Source: Marinomonas polaris DSM 16579
GTDB lineage: Bacteria; Pseudomonadota; Gammaproteobacteria; Pseudomonadales; Marinomonadaceae
Assembly (NCBI RefSeq): GCF_900129155.1
Contig: NZ_FQVF01000015.1
Span: 1 to 64,000 of the forward strand
DNA length: 64,000 bases
Direction of reading: 5' to 3'
In this document: one piece after another, positions 9,793 through 18,699 of the stretch
Layout of the letters: each line of letters opens with the position of its first letter
Numbering within the stretch: the first letter of the stretch is position 1
Position numbers and translations under genes: made by a program
The notes under the pieces: model-generated
What the model was told of the DNA's origin: nothing
Seen by the model: the letters and a program-made list of their open reading frames with translations, nothing else
Database searches by the model: none

Positions 9793-10890
9793 TTACTGAG
9801 AACCTTCACCGCGAATATAACGATAATGAGGTCGCGCGGTCATTCTGGTCACTAGCTCATAACCAATAGTACCAGCGTAATCAGCGACTTCTTCGACGGG
9901 CACATCGCCACCCCAAAGCACTACCTCTTGACCCATTGCAGGCTCAGCGGCAAAGTCTTGCATACGCACCGTAATCATATCCATGGACACACGACCTGCT
10001 AGGCAAGCGGGCTTTCCATCGATTTGCAACGGGGTACCATTTACTGCGTGACGAGGATAGCCATCGCCATAGCCCACAGCAACCGTCGCCAATACGTGAT
10101 CTTCTACAGCGACATACCCAAGACCATAACCGACTTTGTCACCTTGCTTAAGTTTGCGTGTTGAAATCACCTTGGACGACAAGGTCATCGCTGGGCGCAA
10201 GCCCACTGCTCGACCGCTCACTTCAGCAAAAGGAGAAATCCCATACAACATGATACCCGGACGAATCCAACCACCTTCAGGCACACTCCACTTCATAATT
10301 GCCGCAGAGTTCGCCACGCTGGCTTCAATGTCACCAATCGACTGACGCGCTTGTTCAAAATAAGCCAACTGCTGCATAGTCGTTAAATCTGACAAATCAT
10401 CCGCACAAGAAAAATGCGTCATTAAAACGACCTCACCCACTTGGCCACTGTCTTTTAACGCCGAAACAAACACTGGCGCGGTTTCTTTATCAACCCCAAG
10501 ACGATGCATGCCTGAATCTAGCTTCAGGAAAACCTTTTCAATTTTGGCATGGCTAGCTTGTAGTTCATCCAGTTGCTGAGCATTTTCTAGAGCAGACCAA
10601 AAACCATGCTTCTCGCATAGCGCCCACTCCTCACCTTCAAATACACCTTCCAACAACAAGATAGGAGAAACAATGCCTGCTTCTCGTAAAGCAATTGCTT
10701 CTTCAATCGCTGCCACTGCAAAAGCATCTACTTCTTTATCTAAATAACGCGATACTTCAACCGCACCATGTCCGTACGCATTGCTTTTAACAACAGCAAA
10801 CGCCTTACAAGTTGGCTGTAACTTTTTTGCATAACGGTAGTTTTGTAGGATCGCTTCCAAATCTACCGTTGCCGTGAGTGGCCTTGCCAT
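9793..10890 (-). CDS. alr: Alanine racemase, PLP-dependent (catabolic DadX type)
   Basis: Interconverts L- and D-alanine. At 365 aa it has the PLP lysine Lys35 in [11 protein letters not shown], the VGYG segment that carries the catalytic tyrosine of the second half-reaction, the VGYGDGYPR loop, and [10 protein letters not shown] in the C-terminal beta domain. It starts 30 bp after dadA on the same strand. The dadA-alr pair converts L-Ala to D-Ala and then pyruvate plus ammonia, so a catabolic dadX role is inferred from context. With no second racemase visible, it may also supply D-Ala for peptidoglycan. Confidence 0.94.
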   Translation of the reverse strand: MARPLTATVDLEAILQNYRYAKKLQPTCKAFAVVKSNAYGHGAVEVSRYLDKEVDAFAVAAIEEAIALREAGIVSPILLLEGVFEGEEWALCEKHGFWSALENAQQLDELQASHAKIEKVFLKLDSGMHRLGVDKETAPVFVSALKDSGQVGEVVLMTHFSCADDLSDLTTMQQLAYFEQARQSIGDIEASVANSAAIMKWSVPEGGWIRPGIMLYGISPFAEVSGRAVGLRPAMTLSSKVISTRKLKQGDKVGYGLGYVAVEDHVLATVAVGYGDGYPRHAVNGTPLQIDGKPACLAGRVSMDMITVRMQDFAAEPAMGQEVVLWGGDVPVEEVADYAGTIGYELVTRMTARPHYRYIRGEGSQ

Positions 10891-10920
10891 TTTCGCCCCT
10901 TAAACTTTTAAAGCGTTGTA

Positions 10921-12174
10921 TTACTTATAACGTTGTACGGAAAGGTCCTGCGAATCGATATCCGTTTTATCGCCAGACATAATGTCAGCGATCACTGCCG
11001 CAGAGCCACAACTCATCGTCCAACCTAATGTTCCATGACCGGTATTCAAATACAAACCATCAATACCTGTACGCCCAACAACAGGCGTGCCATCTGGTGT
11101 CATTGGACGAAGTCCTGTCCAGTAGTCCGCTTGGGACAACTCACAACCCTGATTAAACAAGTCATGAACAACATGCGTAATAGTTTCTGTGCGCACTTTT
11201 GGCAAATCAAGATTATAGCCATTCAACTCTGCAGTGCCTGCGGCACGAATACGACCACCTAGTCGAGTCACTGCAACTTTGTAGGTTTCATCCATCACCG
11301 TAGAAATAGGAGCAAATTGCGCATCCGTAATTGGCACAGTTAAGGAATAACCTTTCACAGGGTAAACAGGAATAGAAATATCGATCGCTTTTAGTAACTC
11401 TTTTGAATAACTCCCCATGGACACCAAGACATTATCAAACTCGAAGTCACCCTGATCGGTTTTAACGGCGCGTATTTTACCACCTTCTACGACCAAGCGA
11501 TCAATCGCTACGCCAAATTTAAATTTAACGCCTAATTCATCACAGTGTTTCTTCAACTCTTGGCAAAAAACAAAACAATCTCCTGTTTCATCTCCGACCA
11601 GACGAAGTCCACCTTTAAACTTATCAATTACCGGAGCAAGTCCAGGCTCAACTTCTAATATTTGCGCTGGCGTTAACACTTGATGCGGGACATTTAAGGC
11701 TTTTAGCACCTTGATATCTTTTTCAGACGCTTCAACTTGCTCATCCTTACGAAATAACTGAGTCAAACCACCTTGCCCATCATCGTACTTAATACCAATA
11801 TCTTTACGCATCGCAATGAACTGGTCACGGCTGTATTCCGCCAATGCCACCATACGAGACTTATTCACGTCGTAGGCTTTTTCATTACAGTTCGCCAACA
11901 TTTTGCCCATCCAAGCTAATTTTTTAAGCTCAGGATCAGCACTAACTTTTAATGGCGCGTGTTTTTGCATTAGCCATTTAATAGCCTTAAGTGGAATGCC
12001 TGGCGCTGCCCAAGGTGCAGAATAGCCAGGTGAAATTTGCCCTGCGTTAGCAAAACTAGTCTCAAGAGCCACACCTTCTTGACGATCAATCACTGTCACC
12101 TCAAAGCCTTTTTTCGCCAAATAATAGGCTGAAGTCAAACCAACAACACCCGCACCCAACACGCAAACACGCAT
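10921..12174 (-). CDS. dadA: D-amino acid dehydrogenase, FAD subunit
   Basis: Membrane-associated flavoprotein that oxidises D-alanine to pyruvate and passes electrons to the respiratory chain. The 417-aa sequence starts MRVCVLGAGVVGLTSAYYL, a Rossmann GxGxxG motif, with the acidic ribose-binding residue in VTVIDRQEG. The DadA-typical SFANAGQISPGYSAPWAAPG and C-terminal LNTGHGTLGWTMSCGS segments follow. It is the first gene of the leftward dadA-alr operon and divergent from recX across a 197-bp AT-rich gap that must hold its promoter. In relatives this promoter is controlled by Lrp; no specific site is claimed here. Confidence 0.95.
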   Translation of the reverse strand: MRVCVLGAGVVGLTSAYYLAKKGFEVTVIDRQEGVALETSFANAGQISPGYSAPWAAPGIPLKAIKWLMQKHAPLKVSADPELKKLAWMGKMLANCNEKAYDVNKSRMVALAEYSRDQFIAMRKDIGIKYDDGQGGLTQLFRKDEQVEASEKDIKVLKALNVPHQVLTPAQILEVEPGLAPVIDKFKGGLRLVGDETGDCFVFCQELKKHCDELGVKFKFGVAIDRLVVEGGKIRAVKTDQGDFEFDNVLVSMGSYSKELLKAIDISIPVYPVKGYSLTVPITDAQFAPISTVMDETYKVAVTRLGGRIRAAGTAELNGYNLDLPKVRTETITHVVHDLFNQGCELSQADYWTGLRPMTPDGTPVVGRTGIDGLYLNTGHGTLGWTMSCGSAAVIADIMSGDKTDIDSQDLSVQRYK

Positions 12175-12371
12175 AGAAAAACCTCAAATAAATATAAAAG
12201 TCACATCACCCATAATCACATAAGATTTGCAGTTTTATCATCTTATTTAAACAATTAATAAAGAATAAAAAACCAAAAAATATAAAAAATACAGTTAATT
12301 AAAAACGAAATGTAAAAACCCCATTCAGCTGATAAAATAACCTCTCAGCCAAGATAAGCAGAGATACAGAC

Positions 12372-12821
12372 ATGAAAGAGCATCAGACATCAATATTCGA
12401 CCAAGCCTTGTCACTGCTGAGTCACAGAGAGCACAGCAAAAAAGAGCTAGCCACCAAATTAAAAACGAGAGGGCACGAGGAAGAAGAGATCAGTGCAACA
12501 ATTGAACGCCTTGAAGAAATGAACTATCTCAACGACGAGCGCTTTGCTGAAATATTTGTAAGGAGCCGACTAAGCAAACCACTTGGAGCAAGCCGGATTC
12601 AGCAAGAACTAATACAAAAAGGCATCAATAGCGAGTTAGCAAAAACAGCTCTATCAGAAGCAAATGCAGATTGGTTTGAGTTAGCAAAGCAACTCAAGGA
12701 AAGAAGATTCGGAGAGGAAATCAGTACCGACTTCAAAGAGAAAGCCAAACAATCACGCTACCTTCAATACCGTGGATTTGACTTTGAACAAATTAAATAC
12801 GCAGTATCTTCGCAAGACTAA
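12372..12821 (+). CDS. recX: Recombination regulator RecX
   Basis: Small helical-repeat protein that binds RecA filaments and limits their activity. The 149 aa show the RecX pattern of three-helix repeats: ALSLLSHREHSKKELATKL near the N-terminus, then YLNDERFAEIFVRSRL, LGASRIQQELIQKGI and a C-terminal RYLQYRGFDFEQIK. Usually it follows recA; here no recA lies in the window, and recX is opposite in orientation to alaS. A rearrangement with the dad operon in between is inferred. Confidence 0.88.
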   Translation: MKEHQTSIFDQALSLLSHREHSKKELATKLKTRGHEEEEISATIERLEEMNYLNDERFAEIFVRSRLSKPLGASRIQQELIQKGINSELAKTALSEANADWFELAKQLKERRFGEEISTDFKEKAKQSRYLQYRGFDFEQIKYAVSSQD

Positions 12822-12942
12822 TACAACTTCCGGAACCAAGCTATTCAACCCTGTATTTGATTAACTTTATATTATAACTCGCCGCCCTATTTAAGCTCTT
12901 AGATTAGGTCATCAGCGCCCCCAAAGACATCAATGTCACTAA

Positions 12943-12985
12943 CTAAAAAAAACAAAAAAGGCGAACCTTATAAATTGGTTCGCCT
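12943..12985 (-). terminator. Rho-independent terminator of the HPF-like gene
   Basis: A 9-bp hairpin, AGGCGAACC (12959-12967) with GGTTCGCCT (12977-12985), is followed on the minus strand by a long T-rich run (12943-12958). It lies 46 bp past the stop codon of the gene at 13032-13445. The rest of 12822-13031 holds no recognisable gene. Confidence 0.85.
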
Positions 12986-13031
12986 AAAGTGGGAGTTTCG
13001 ATTATCTAGTCTAAAGCTTTCTAGCTGTCAC

Positions 13032-13445
13032 TCAGGCATGCTGATAGTAGCCATATTCGTTTTCGTATTCTTCATAGATGTCGCGAGGCATTTTCTTCTG
13101 CGGTCTCATTTTATGGAAAGCAGCTTTTAATCGCGTGGCTTTGTGTTGTAGTCGCTCAATACGTCGTGTCACGGTTCGACTCGTGCGGCTAGCCGCACTG
13201 TCTATAGCGGAATACATATCGGCTTGCTGCTCACTAATTACTACTTCTTTTTGGCCATTAATTTTGACCAATACTTGGCAGTGTTTATCTTCACCACCCT
13301 TAGGACCGTTCACGTCGGTAAGCGTCACGGTCACTCGTTGAATATTGTCATAACGGGAATTCAATGCAAAATTAAGACGGCGCTTCACATAGGCTTTTAA
13401 ACTTTTAGTAAGAGCTAGACGACGTGCTTGTACCTTGATTCTCAT
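13032..13445 (-). CDS. HPF/RaiA (S30EA) family ribosome-associated protein
   Basis: A 137-aa very basic protein with the beta-alpha-beta core of the ribosome hibernation family: MRIKVQARRLALTKSLKAYVKRRLNFAL, then RVTVTLTDVNGPKGGEDKHCQVLVK, then VVISEQQADMYSAIDSAASRTSRTVTRRIERLQ. Family members bind the 30S decoding centre in stationary phase or stress. The C-terminus is short and ends in an acidic/Tyr-rich tail instead of the dimerisation domain of long HPF. The ATG is preceded by AGGAGAAC. A strong inverted repeat lies in its upstream region. The exact paralogue (Hpf versus RaiA) is not resolved. Confidence 0.8.
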   Translation of the reverse strand: MRIKVQARRLALTKSLKAYVKRRLNFALNSRYDNIQRVTVTLTDVNGPKGGEDKHCQVLVKINGQKEVVISEQQADMYSAIDSAASRTSRTVTRRIERLQHKATRLKAAFHKMRPQKKMPRDIYEEYENEYGYYQHA

Positions 13446-13467
13446 CTTGTTCTCCTTTACTCATGAA

Positions 13468-13501
13468 TGAGTAAGTTATGTTGGAAACTTCAACTTACTC
13501 A
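13468..13501. promoter_or_regulatory. Inverted repeat upstream of the HPF-like gene
   Basis: Perfect 10-bp arms TGAGTAAGTT (13468-13477) and AACTTACTCA (13492-13501) are separated by 14 bp. The element begins 23 bp upstream of the HPF-like start codon (13445) and lies within the divergent region shared with the NhaR-type regulator (13571). It could be an operator for a dimeric regulator or a 5'-UTR stem-loop; the sequence cannot decide. Confidence 0.6.
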
Positions 13502-13570
13502 CAAAAACCCATAAGATATAATCGAATTATTTATGTAAATAGTCAGCTTTTTTCGAAGTGTCGGTGAATT

Positions 13571-14467
13571 ATGATCAATTTCAAACATTTGCATTATTTT
13601 TGGATGGCGGCTAAGCAAGGCAGCATTACAAAAGCCAGTGAACACTTGCATATTACGCCTCAGACTATCAGTGGACAGATCAGCTTACTGGAAGAACAAT
13701 TGGGCAAAGATCTTTTTAACAAGGTTGGACGTAACCTAGAACTGACCGATACTGGCCGCATGGTACTGAGTTACGCGGATGAGATTTTTACTTTGGGCAG
13801 TGAGCTGGAACAATCTGTGCGTATCGCGTCGACTGATAGAACACAATTACTGCGCGTCGGCATAGCGGATTCGATACCAAAATCTATTGCTTATCGGCTA
13901 TTGGCTCCAGCTATGGAGTTAGAAGATCCGATACGACTTGTCTGCAAAGAAAACAGCTTAGAAGATTTATTGGGCGAATTGGCGTTGCATAAATTGGATC
14001 TTATTATCGCCGATGGCCCAATTCCACAACACTTGGGTGTGCGTGGTTTTAATCACTTCTTAGGTGAATGTGGCACATCTTTTATGGCAGCGCCAAACCT
14101 AATTAAAAAAGGTCATATAGACTTTCCTAAGAACCTTATAGGCACGCCGTTTCTAATTCCTAGTGATCAATCTTTGATACAAATCCAGCTCTTACAATGG
14201 CTAGAAAAACATCATATTCATCCAAAAATCATGGGAGAGTTTGACGACAGAGCATTAATGAAAACCTTCGGTCAAGGAGGTGCTGGCGTCTTTATCGTGC
14301 CATCAGCCATTGCTAATGAAGTAGCGCAGCAGTTTCAAGTCGAAGTCATAGGTAGCACGGAAGAAATACGCGAGCAGTTCTTCGCTATTGCCACCGAACA
14401 ACGCCTTTCCAACCCCGCTCTTGTTGCCATTACTGACGCGGCGAAAGGCTGGCTAAAACATAAGTAA
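13571..14467 (+). CDS. nhaR: LysR-family regulator, NhaR type
   Basis: A 298-aa LysR-type transcription factor. The winged-helix domain occupies residues 1-60 (KHLHYFWMAAKQGSITKASEHLHITPQTISGQISLLEEQLG). The HxxYFW and TPQTISGQI features are those of NhaR, the Na+-responsive activator of the nhaA antiporter gene. The rest is a periplasmic-binding-like effector domain. No nhaA is in the window, so the target here is unknown. Divergent from the HPF-like gene, with 125 bp between the two starts. Confidence 0.75.
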   Translation: MINFKHLHYFWMAAKQGSITKASEHLHITPQTISGQISLLEEQLGKDLFNKVGRNLELTDTGRMVLSYADEIFTLGSELEQSVRIASTDRTQLLRVGIADSIPKSIAYRLLAPAMELEDPIRLVCKENSLEDLLGELALHKLDLIIADGPIPQHLGVRGFNHFLGECGTSFMAAPNLIKKGHIDFPKNLIGTPFLIPSDQSLIQIQLLQWLEKHHIHPKIMGEFDDRALMKTFGQGGAGVFIVPSAIANEVAQQFQVEVIGSTEEIREQFFAIATEQRLSNPALVAITDAAKGWLKHK

Positions 14468-14474
14468 CAGCGCT

Positions 14475-15647
14475 TTATAGGCTCTCTTTTACGCCTTGTT
14501 TGGCCCGTTCTATCAGATCAGACGGTTTCATTTGCCAAACTAACTTGAAGCCTTTTGCACCCAGATAGAGAAACAACACTGGGATCAACACGGTATTGAA
14601 GGCAAATAACGCCAGTAGTGTGAGGAAGTCATTTACCAAGCCATTGAGGGTTCCCACATACTCGCTGATCTTGTCTTTAAAATGACTCAGCCCAAAAGTG
14701 CTTTGTTTGATGGACGCGAAAAAACCTTGGTCTTCTAAGGTAAGATTACCTAGATCATCAATGGATTGCTGCAAGGCATTTATCTTATTTTTTGAGGTCT
14801 TGATGTTTTGTTCTGTACGCTGGCGATCATCGCTCAGGGCGCTTTGCTGTGTTCGCAGATCCGCTAGTATTTCATCGTTATTAAACAGAATATCTAAGGC
14901 TGATAACGTATCTTTACGTGCCGATATTTGTCGATTTAGAGATTCATTCTGAGCGGTTAATTCCACCAAACGTGCACCATGGTTAGACAGCACGTTCTGT
15001 TGCTCGTCCAGTTTAATTTGTATCGTCTGCTTGTCTTTATCAAGGGATTGTTTGAGATCCGCAGCGACACCTAAGCCAGTTGTCACTTCATTCATTTCGT
15101 CTGAATGCACTTGTATTTTATCCATGGTTTGCGTCTTTTCTTCATTCAAAAATGAGGCATCGACCAACGCAGATAACAAAACCACCAGCACCAATAAGAA
15201 CTTCGCGCCCACAGCTGTGACAAACACTTTATAAGCCACTTCGATAAAACGACTTTTCACCCAATACAAGTAACCAAACAGTAAACCCGACAAGGTCACA
15301 AAGGCTTTGAAATACACTGTAGCAATGATTTTTAGCAGAATACTTTGGAAAATAAGCGACGACACAGCCACCTTCATTACACCTGAGAAGTCTTCCACCA
15401 TGTCGTTAAAGGGATCTAATAATTCGCCAATAGTAACGGAGCTGACAAACACACTGATTTGGATACTTTGCAATACAGAAACAGTCGCGTTAAACAATTT
15501 AGCCAAGCCAAATGCGCTTAACGCCTGAACTAAGGAAGAGGAAACATATTCAGACGCTTTGGTGTCTAGCAAGCCCCACCAAGAGAAAACAATCGCCAGC
15601 AGGATCGCAATGTAATAACCGTTTATCTTGCCTAGTTGCTTGAGCAT
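14475..15647 (-). CDS. Unknown membrane protein with large coiled coil
   Basis: I do not recognise a family. The 390 aa show hydrophobic segments at about 11-27, 93-130 (probably two helices) and 141-164. A roughly 135-residue polar coiled-coil region follows (about 170-305, rich in Gln/Asp/Lys with heptad-like Leu and Ile). A last membrane segment lies at about 344-364, with a basic C-terminal tail. The coiled coil therefore lies on one side of the membrane between two anchors. The start ATG has an AGGAGAG sequence upstream. It converges with the NhaR-type gene 7 bp away, so it is probably a single-gene unit. Confidence 0.75.
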   Translation of the reverse strand: MLKQLGKINGYYIAILLAIVFSWWGLLDTKASEYVSSSLVQALSAFGLAKLFNATVSVLQSIQISVFVSSVTIGELLDPFNDMVEDFSGVMKVAVSSLIFQSILLKIIATVYFKAFVTLSGLLFGYLYWVKSRFIEVAYKVFVTAVGAKFLLVLVVLLSALVDASFLNEEKTQTMDKIQVHSDEMNEVTTGLGVAADLKQSLDKDKQTIQIKLDEQQNVLSNHGARLVELTAQNESLNRQISARKDTLSALDILFNNDEILADLRTQQSALSDDRQRTEQNIKTSKNKINALQQSIDDLGNLTLEDQGFFASIKQSTFGLSHFKDKISEYVGTLNGLVNDFLTLLALFAFNTVLIPVLFLYLGAKGFKLVWQMKPSDLIERAKQGVKESL

Positions 15648-15819
15648 TCTTCGCTCTCTCCTATCCTACGCTTATTTATAACATCCAAATCTAAATACGA
15701 ATCTATCTCAATTGAAGCTAGAAGATCGCTTTTTAATCGTTATACTATCTACTTAGATTTAAAGTAGCCATCGAAGGAACGAACGCGCCACACTCACCTC
15801 CAACTTTTGCGATTAGGTA

Positions 15820-16569
15820 ATGAAAGAGACCATTCAACTAACGTCATTAGAACCAAGCGACGACTTAGCCCCATTTGTTGAAAGCTTTTGGATGATCGAA
15901 AATCCAAGCGATGAAGATGAAGAGCTTTCCACCTTCCCTGATGGTGGAATTGATTTGTACTTTTTCCACAACACCCAATACCCGCTTCACATTTCTCTGG
16001 TTGGATTGGAAACAGACTCGAAACTCGGATCCATGCCCAAGCACTCAATATTGCTCGGCGTTCGTTTAAAGATATTAGCCGCAGAGTATTTATTAAGTAC
16101 CTCTGTCGCAGACATTCTTAATGATCGCATCACATTAGAAAATGGCTTTGCAGGCATACAACTAAGCGACCTAGAAAACTTCAACGCTTTTTGCGAAAAG
16201 CTAAGCCAGTACTTCTCTGCTCAGCTAACCGGCCCCATCGACTCCAGAAAAAAGAGGATGTCCGAGCTAATCTACCAATCTCATGGTGCCATCACGGTAA
16301 CTGAGATAGCAGAGGAAGCAAACTGGAGTAGCCGTCAGATCAATCGCTATTTTAATAAATGGCTTGGTCTACCACTAAAAAGCTACTGCGATATTGTGCG
16401 TTTTCGCCACAGTTTCGACTCTTTAAAAGCAGGAGAGCTTTTCCCTAAAGAAGGCTTCAACGACCAATCTCACTATATCAAATTGATTAAAAAGTACTCC
16501 AGTCTTACGCCTAAGCAGTTGGCTCAGAATGAAAACGACCGATTTGTACAATTATATTCACAAGATTAG
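15820..16569 (+). CDS. AraC-family transcriptional regulator
   Basis: A 249-aa regulator. The C-terminal AraC HTH (about 150-245) shows VTEIAEEANWSSRQINRYFNKWLGLPLKSY followed by the second helix-turn-helix, GFNDQSHYIKLIKKYSSLTPKQL. The N-terminal part (SDDLAPFVESFWMIENP, then FPDGGIDLYFF) resembles the DUF6597-type sensing domain found on many AraC proteins. It lies just upstream of, and co-directional with, the iron-siderophore uptake genes. A role as their activator is possible but not shown; a Fur-box-like site separates the two. Confidence 0.82.
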   Translation: MKETIQLTSLEPSDDLAPFVESFWMIENPSDEDEELSTFPDGGIDLYFFHNTQYPLHISLVGLETDSKLGSMPKHSILLGVRLKILAAEYLLSTSVADILNDRITLENGFAGIQLSDLENFNAFCEKLSQYFSAQLTGPIDSRKKRMSELIYQSHGAITVTEIAEEANWSSRQINRYFNKWLGLPLKSYCDIVRFRHSFDSLKAGELFPKEGFNDQSHYIKLIKKYSSLTPKQLAQNENDRFVQLYSQD

Positions 16570-16596
16570 CTCTATTATCCGACTCGTTTTGCAATT

Positions 16597-16615
16597 GATG
16601 ATGAGATTCATTTCC
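16597..16615 (+). promoter_or_regulatory. Fur-box-like site upstream of the siderophore ABC operon
   Basis: The 19-mer GATGATGAGATTCATTTCC matches the Fur consensus GATAATGATAATCATTATC at 14 of 19 positions. It lies about 90 bp before the binding-protein start at 16703 and after the AraC gene stop. Iron repression of the ABC operon by Fur is inferred from the site and the gene functions. Confidence 0.5.
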
Positions 16616-16702
16616 ATAAAAACTCATTCATTACATTGTAATCCCTAACGACCTCGCTCCTTTATTTCGCACTCTATTTGATTGGCATGGCACAAACATA
16701 AT

Positions 16703-17680
16703 ATGAATTTGATTATCGTTATCACCATTATTTCTATCTTTTTAAGCAATACATGGGCTGCAGATAACTCACGCTTCCCTATTACGATTCAACACGCTTT
16801 CGGCACGACGACTATTACTCATAAACCCAAACGCGTTGCGACTGTGGCATGGGCAAACCATGAAGTTCCCCTTGCGTTAGGCATCGTTCCTGTTGGTTTT
16901 GCTGCCGCCACATTTGGAGACGACAATGGCGATGGTTTGTTACCTTGGGTTGCTGCGCGACTTAAAGAACTAAACGCCAAGACACCCGTATTATTTGATG
17001 AAGGAGATGGCATAGATTTCGAAGCGGTTGCCGCCACACAACCCGACGTTATTCTGGCGGCTTACTCCGGCTTAAGCCAATCCGATTACGACACGCTAAG
17101 CATGATCGCGCCGGTCGTCGCTTTCCCTGACAAGCCTTGGTCTACCAACTGGCGCAGCATGATTCGCCTCAATAGTGCTGGGCTGGGAATGGCAGAAGAA
17201 GGCGAAGAGCTCATTGCCAGCATTGAAAAAGACATCGCCGAGCGTGTTGATCAATACCCAGAATTAAAAGGCAAATCCGCCATGTTTATCACGCATCTGG
17301 ATCCAACCGATTTAAGCGTCATTCGTTTTTACAGCGCCAATGATACCCGTGTGAAATTTTTTGATGATCTCGGCATGCACTCTCCGCAAAGCATCAAAGA
17401 CATCAGTAAAGATGGGCTCTTCTCTGGCGAAAGCAGCATTGAGCAAATAGACATGTTTAACGACGTAGACATTTTCGTTACCTATGGAAATAAAGAATTG
17501 CTGGCGCCTTTAGAATCGAACCCACTTATGTCAAAAATGCGAGCGGTGAAAAATGGCTCTATCGTCATGCTGGGTAATAGCAAAATGGCGACCGCGGCTA
17601 ATCCGACACCATTGTCTATTACTTGGGTGTTAGATGATTACCTTCAAGCACTCGCAGAAGCGGCTCGTAATGCCAAATGA
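16703..17680 (+). CDS. Iron-siderophore ABC transporter, periplasmic binding protein
   Basis: A 325-aa FepB/FhuD-like protein that would bind a ferric siderophore in the periplasm and deliver it to the FecCD permeases. I take the ATG at 16703, which gives a clean signal peptide (MNLIIVITIISIFLSNTWA, cut before ADNS); an in-frame TTG lies at 16682. The segment ITHKPKRVATVAWANHEVPLALG is the usual start of this class III binding-protein fold, and DFEAVAATQPDVILAAYSG marks the ligand-cleft lobe. There is no lipobox Cys. The stop overlaps the next start by 4 bp. Confidence 0.88.
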   Translation: MNLIIVITIISIFLSNTWAADNSRFPITIQHAFGTTTITHKPKRVATVAWANHEVPLALGIVPVGFAAATFGDDNGDGLLPWVAARLKELNAKTPVLFDEGDGIDFEAVAATQPDVILAAYSGLSQSDYDTLSMIAPVVAFPDKPWSTNWRSMIRLNSAGLGMAEEGEELIASIEKDIAERVDQYPELKGKSAMFITHLDPTDLSVIRFYSANDTRVKFFDDLGMHSPQSIKDISKDGLFSGESSIEQIDMFNDVDIFVTYGNKELLAPLESNPLMSKMRAVKNGSIVMLGNSKMATAANPTPLSITWVLDDYLQALAEAARNAK

Positions 17681-18699
17681 GCCAGAACAATTCCAAACAT
17701 AAAGGCCTTTTACAGCAGAAGCCCATTGCATTATTCGTCGTCATCGCAGCTTTGCTGCTGTTGAGCTTTTCCTCTATTGCCATTGGGACAAGAGATGTCT
17801 CTTGGAAAGAGATAATAGGAGCGCTACAAGGCCAGATGAATACCATGGGAGAAGCGTCTGTCACCATGCGCCTACCACGCACAGTGCTCGCCATTTTTGC
17901 AGGCTGCGCCTTGGGGTTATCGGGTGCCATTATGCAAAGTGTGACCCGAAATCCATTAGCCGACCCTGGGATTCTTGGTGTTAATGTTGGTGCCGCTTTT
18001 TTTGTTGTAGTTGGGCTAGCGTGGTTTGGTATCAACCAACTGCAGACCTATGTTTGGCTCGCCATATTGGGGGCAGGCATAACGGCCATCTTTGTCTATT
18101 TCATTAGTTCATTAGGATACGGCAAATCCACCCCACTCAAATTCGCTTTGGCAGGTGCCGCCACATCTGCAGCGCTGTCTTCTTTTATTGTAGCTGTCGT
18201 ATTGCCAAGAAATGACATTGCTGGCAGCGCTAACTCTTGGCAAATAGGTGGCGTCGGTGGTGCTACCTTTGACAGCATACAGCTCGTTCTGCCCTTCTTA
18301 ATCGCTGGCTTTTTACTCAGTGTATTTGTGGCTAGAAAGCTCAATACACTGGCGCTTGGGGACGATATCGCTGCGGGTCTGGGAGAAAATGTCGCCTGGA
18401 TTCGTGCCATCGCTTGGCTGTCTGCTGTGCTACTGTGCGGAGCAACAACCGCCATTTGCGGTCCTATCGGCTTCGTCGGTCTCGTAGTTCCCCATTTATG
18501 TCGACTGCTTGTCGGAGTGGATAATCGCTGGCTGCTCATTTTTTCAGCGCTTGTCGGTGCTTGCTTATTATTAAGTGCGGATGTGTTAGGACGCATTATA
18601 TCAAGACCAAGCGAACTCTCTGTCGGCGTCGTGACCGCCTTTGTTGGCGCACCTTTCTTCATCTGGATTGTCCGTCGACAACGGGTGAAAGAGTTATGA
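17677..18699 (+). CDS. Iron-siderophore ABC transporter permease (FecCD family), first
   Basis: A 340-aa multi-pass inner-membrane permease. It shows the FecCD pattern: MRLPRTVLAIFAGCALGLSGAIMQSVTRNPLADPGILGVNVGA (about 67-110), later GPIGFVGLVVPHLCRL, and a final GELS-type coupling region with RPSELSVGVVTAFVGAPFFIWI. It pairs with the second permease to form a BtuC-like channel. The ATG overlaps the upstream stop (ATGA) and its own stop overlaps the next start the same way, so translation is coupled through the operon. Confidence 0.92.
   Translation: MSQNNSKHKGLLQQKPIALFVVIAALLLLSFSSIAIGTRDVSWKEIIGALQGQMNTMGEASVTMRLPRTVLAIFAGCALGLSGAIMQSVTRNPLADPGILGVNVGAAFFVVVGLAWFGINQLQTYVWLAILGAGITAIFVYFISSLGYGKSTPLKFALAGAATSAALSSFIVAVVLPRNDIAGSANSWQIGGVGGATFDSIQLVLPFLIAGFLLSVFVARKLNTLALGDDIAAGLGENVAWIRAIAWLSAVLLCGATTAICGPIGFVGLVVPHLCRLLVGVDNRWLLIFSALVGACLLLSADVLGRIISRPSELSVGVVTAFVGAPFFIWIVRRQRVKEL

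Noticed and set aside
18561..18695. A longer start for the second FecCD permease.
   Set aside because: It overlaps the end of the first permease and lacks family similarity; the ATGA overlap at 18696 gives a normal protein.
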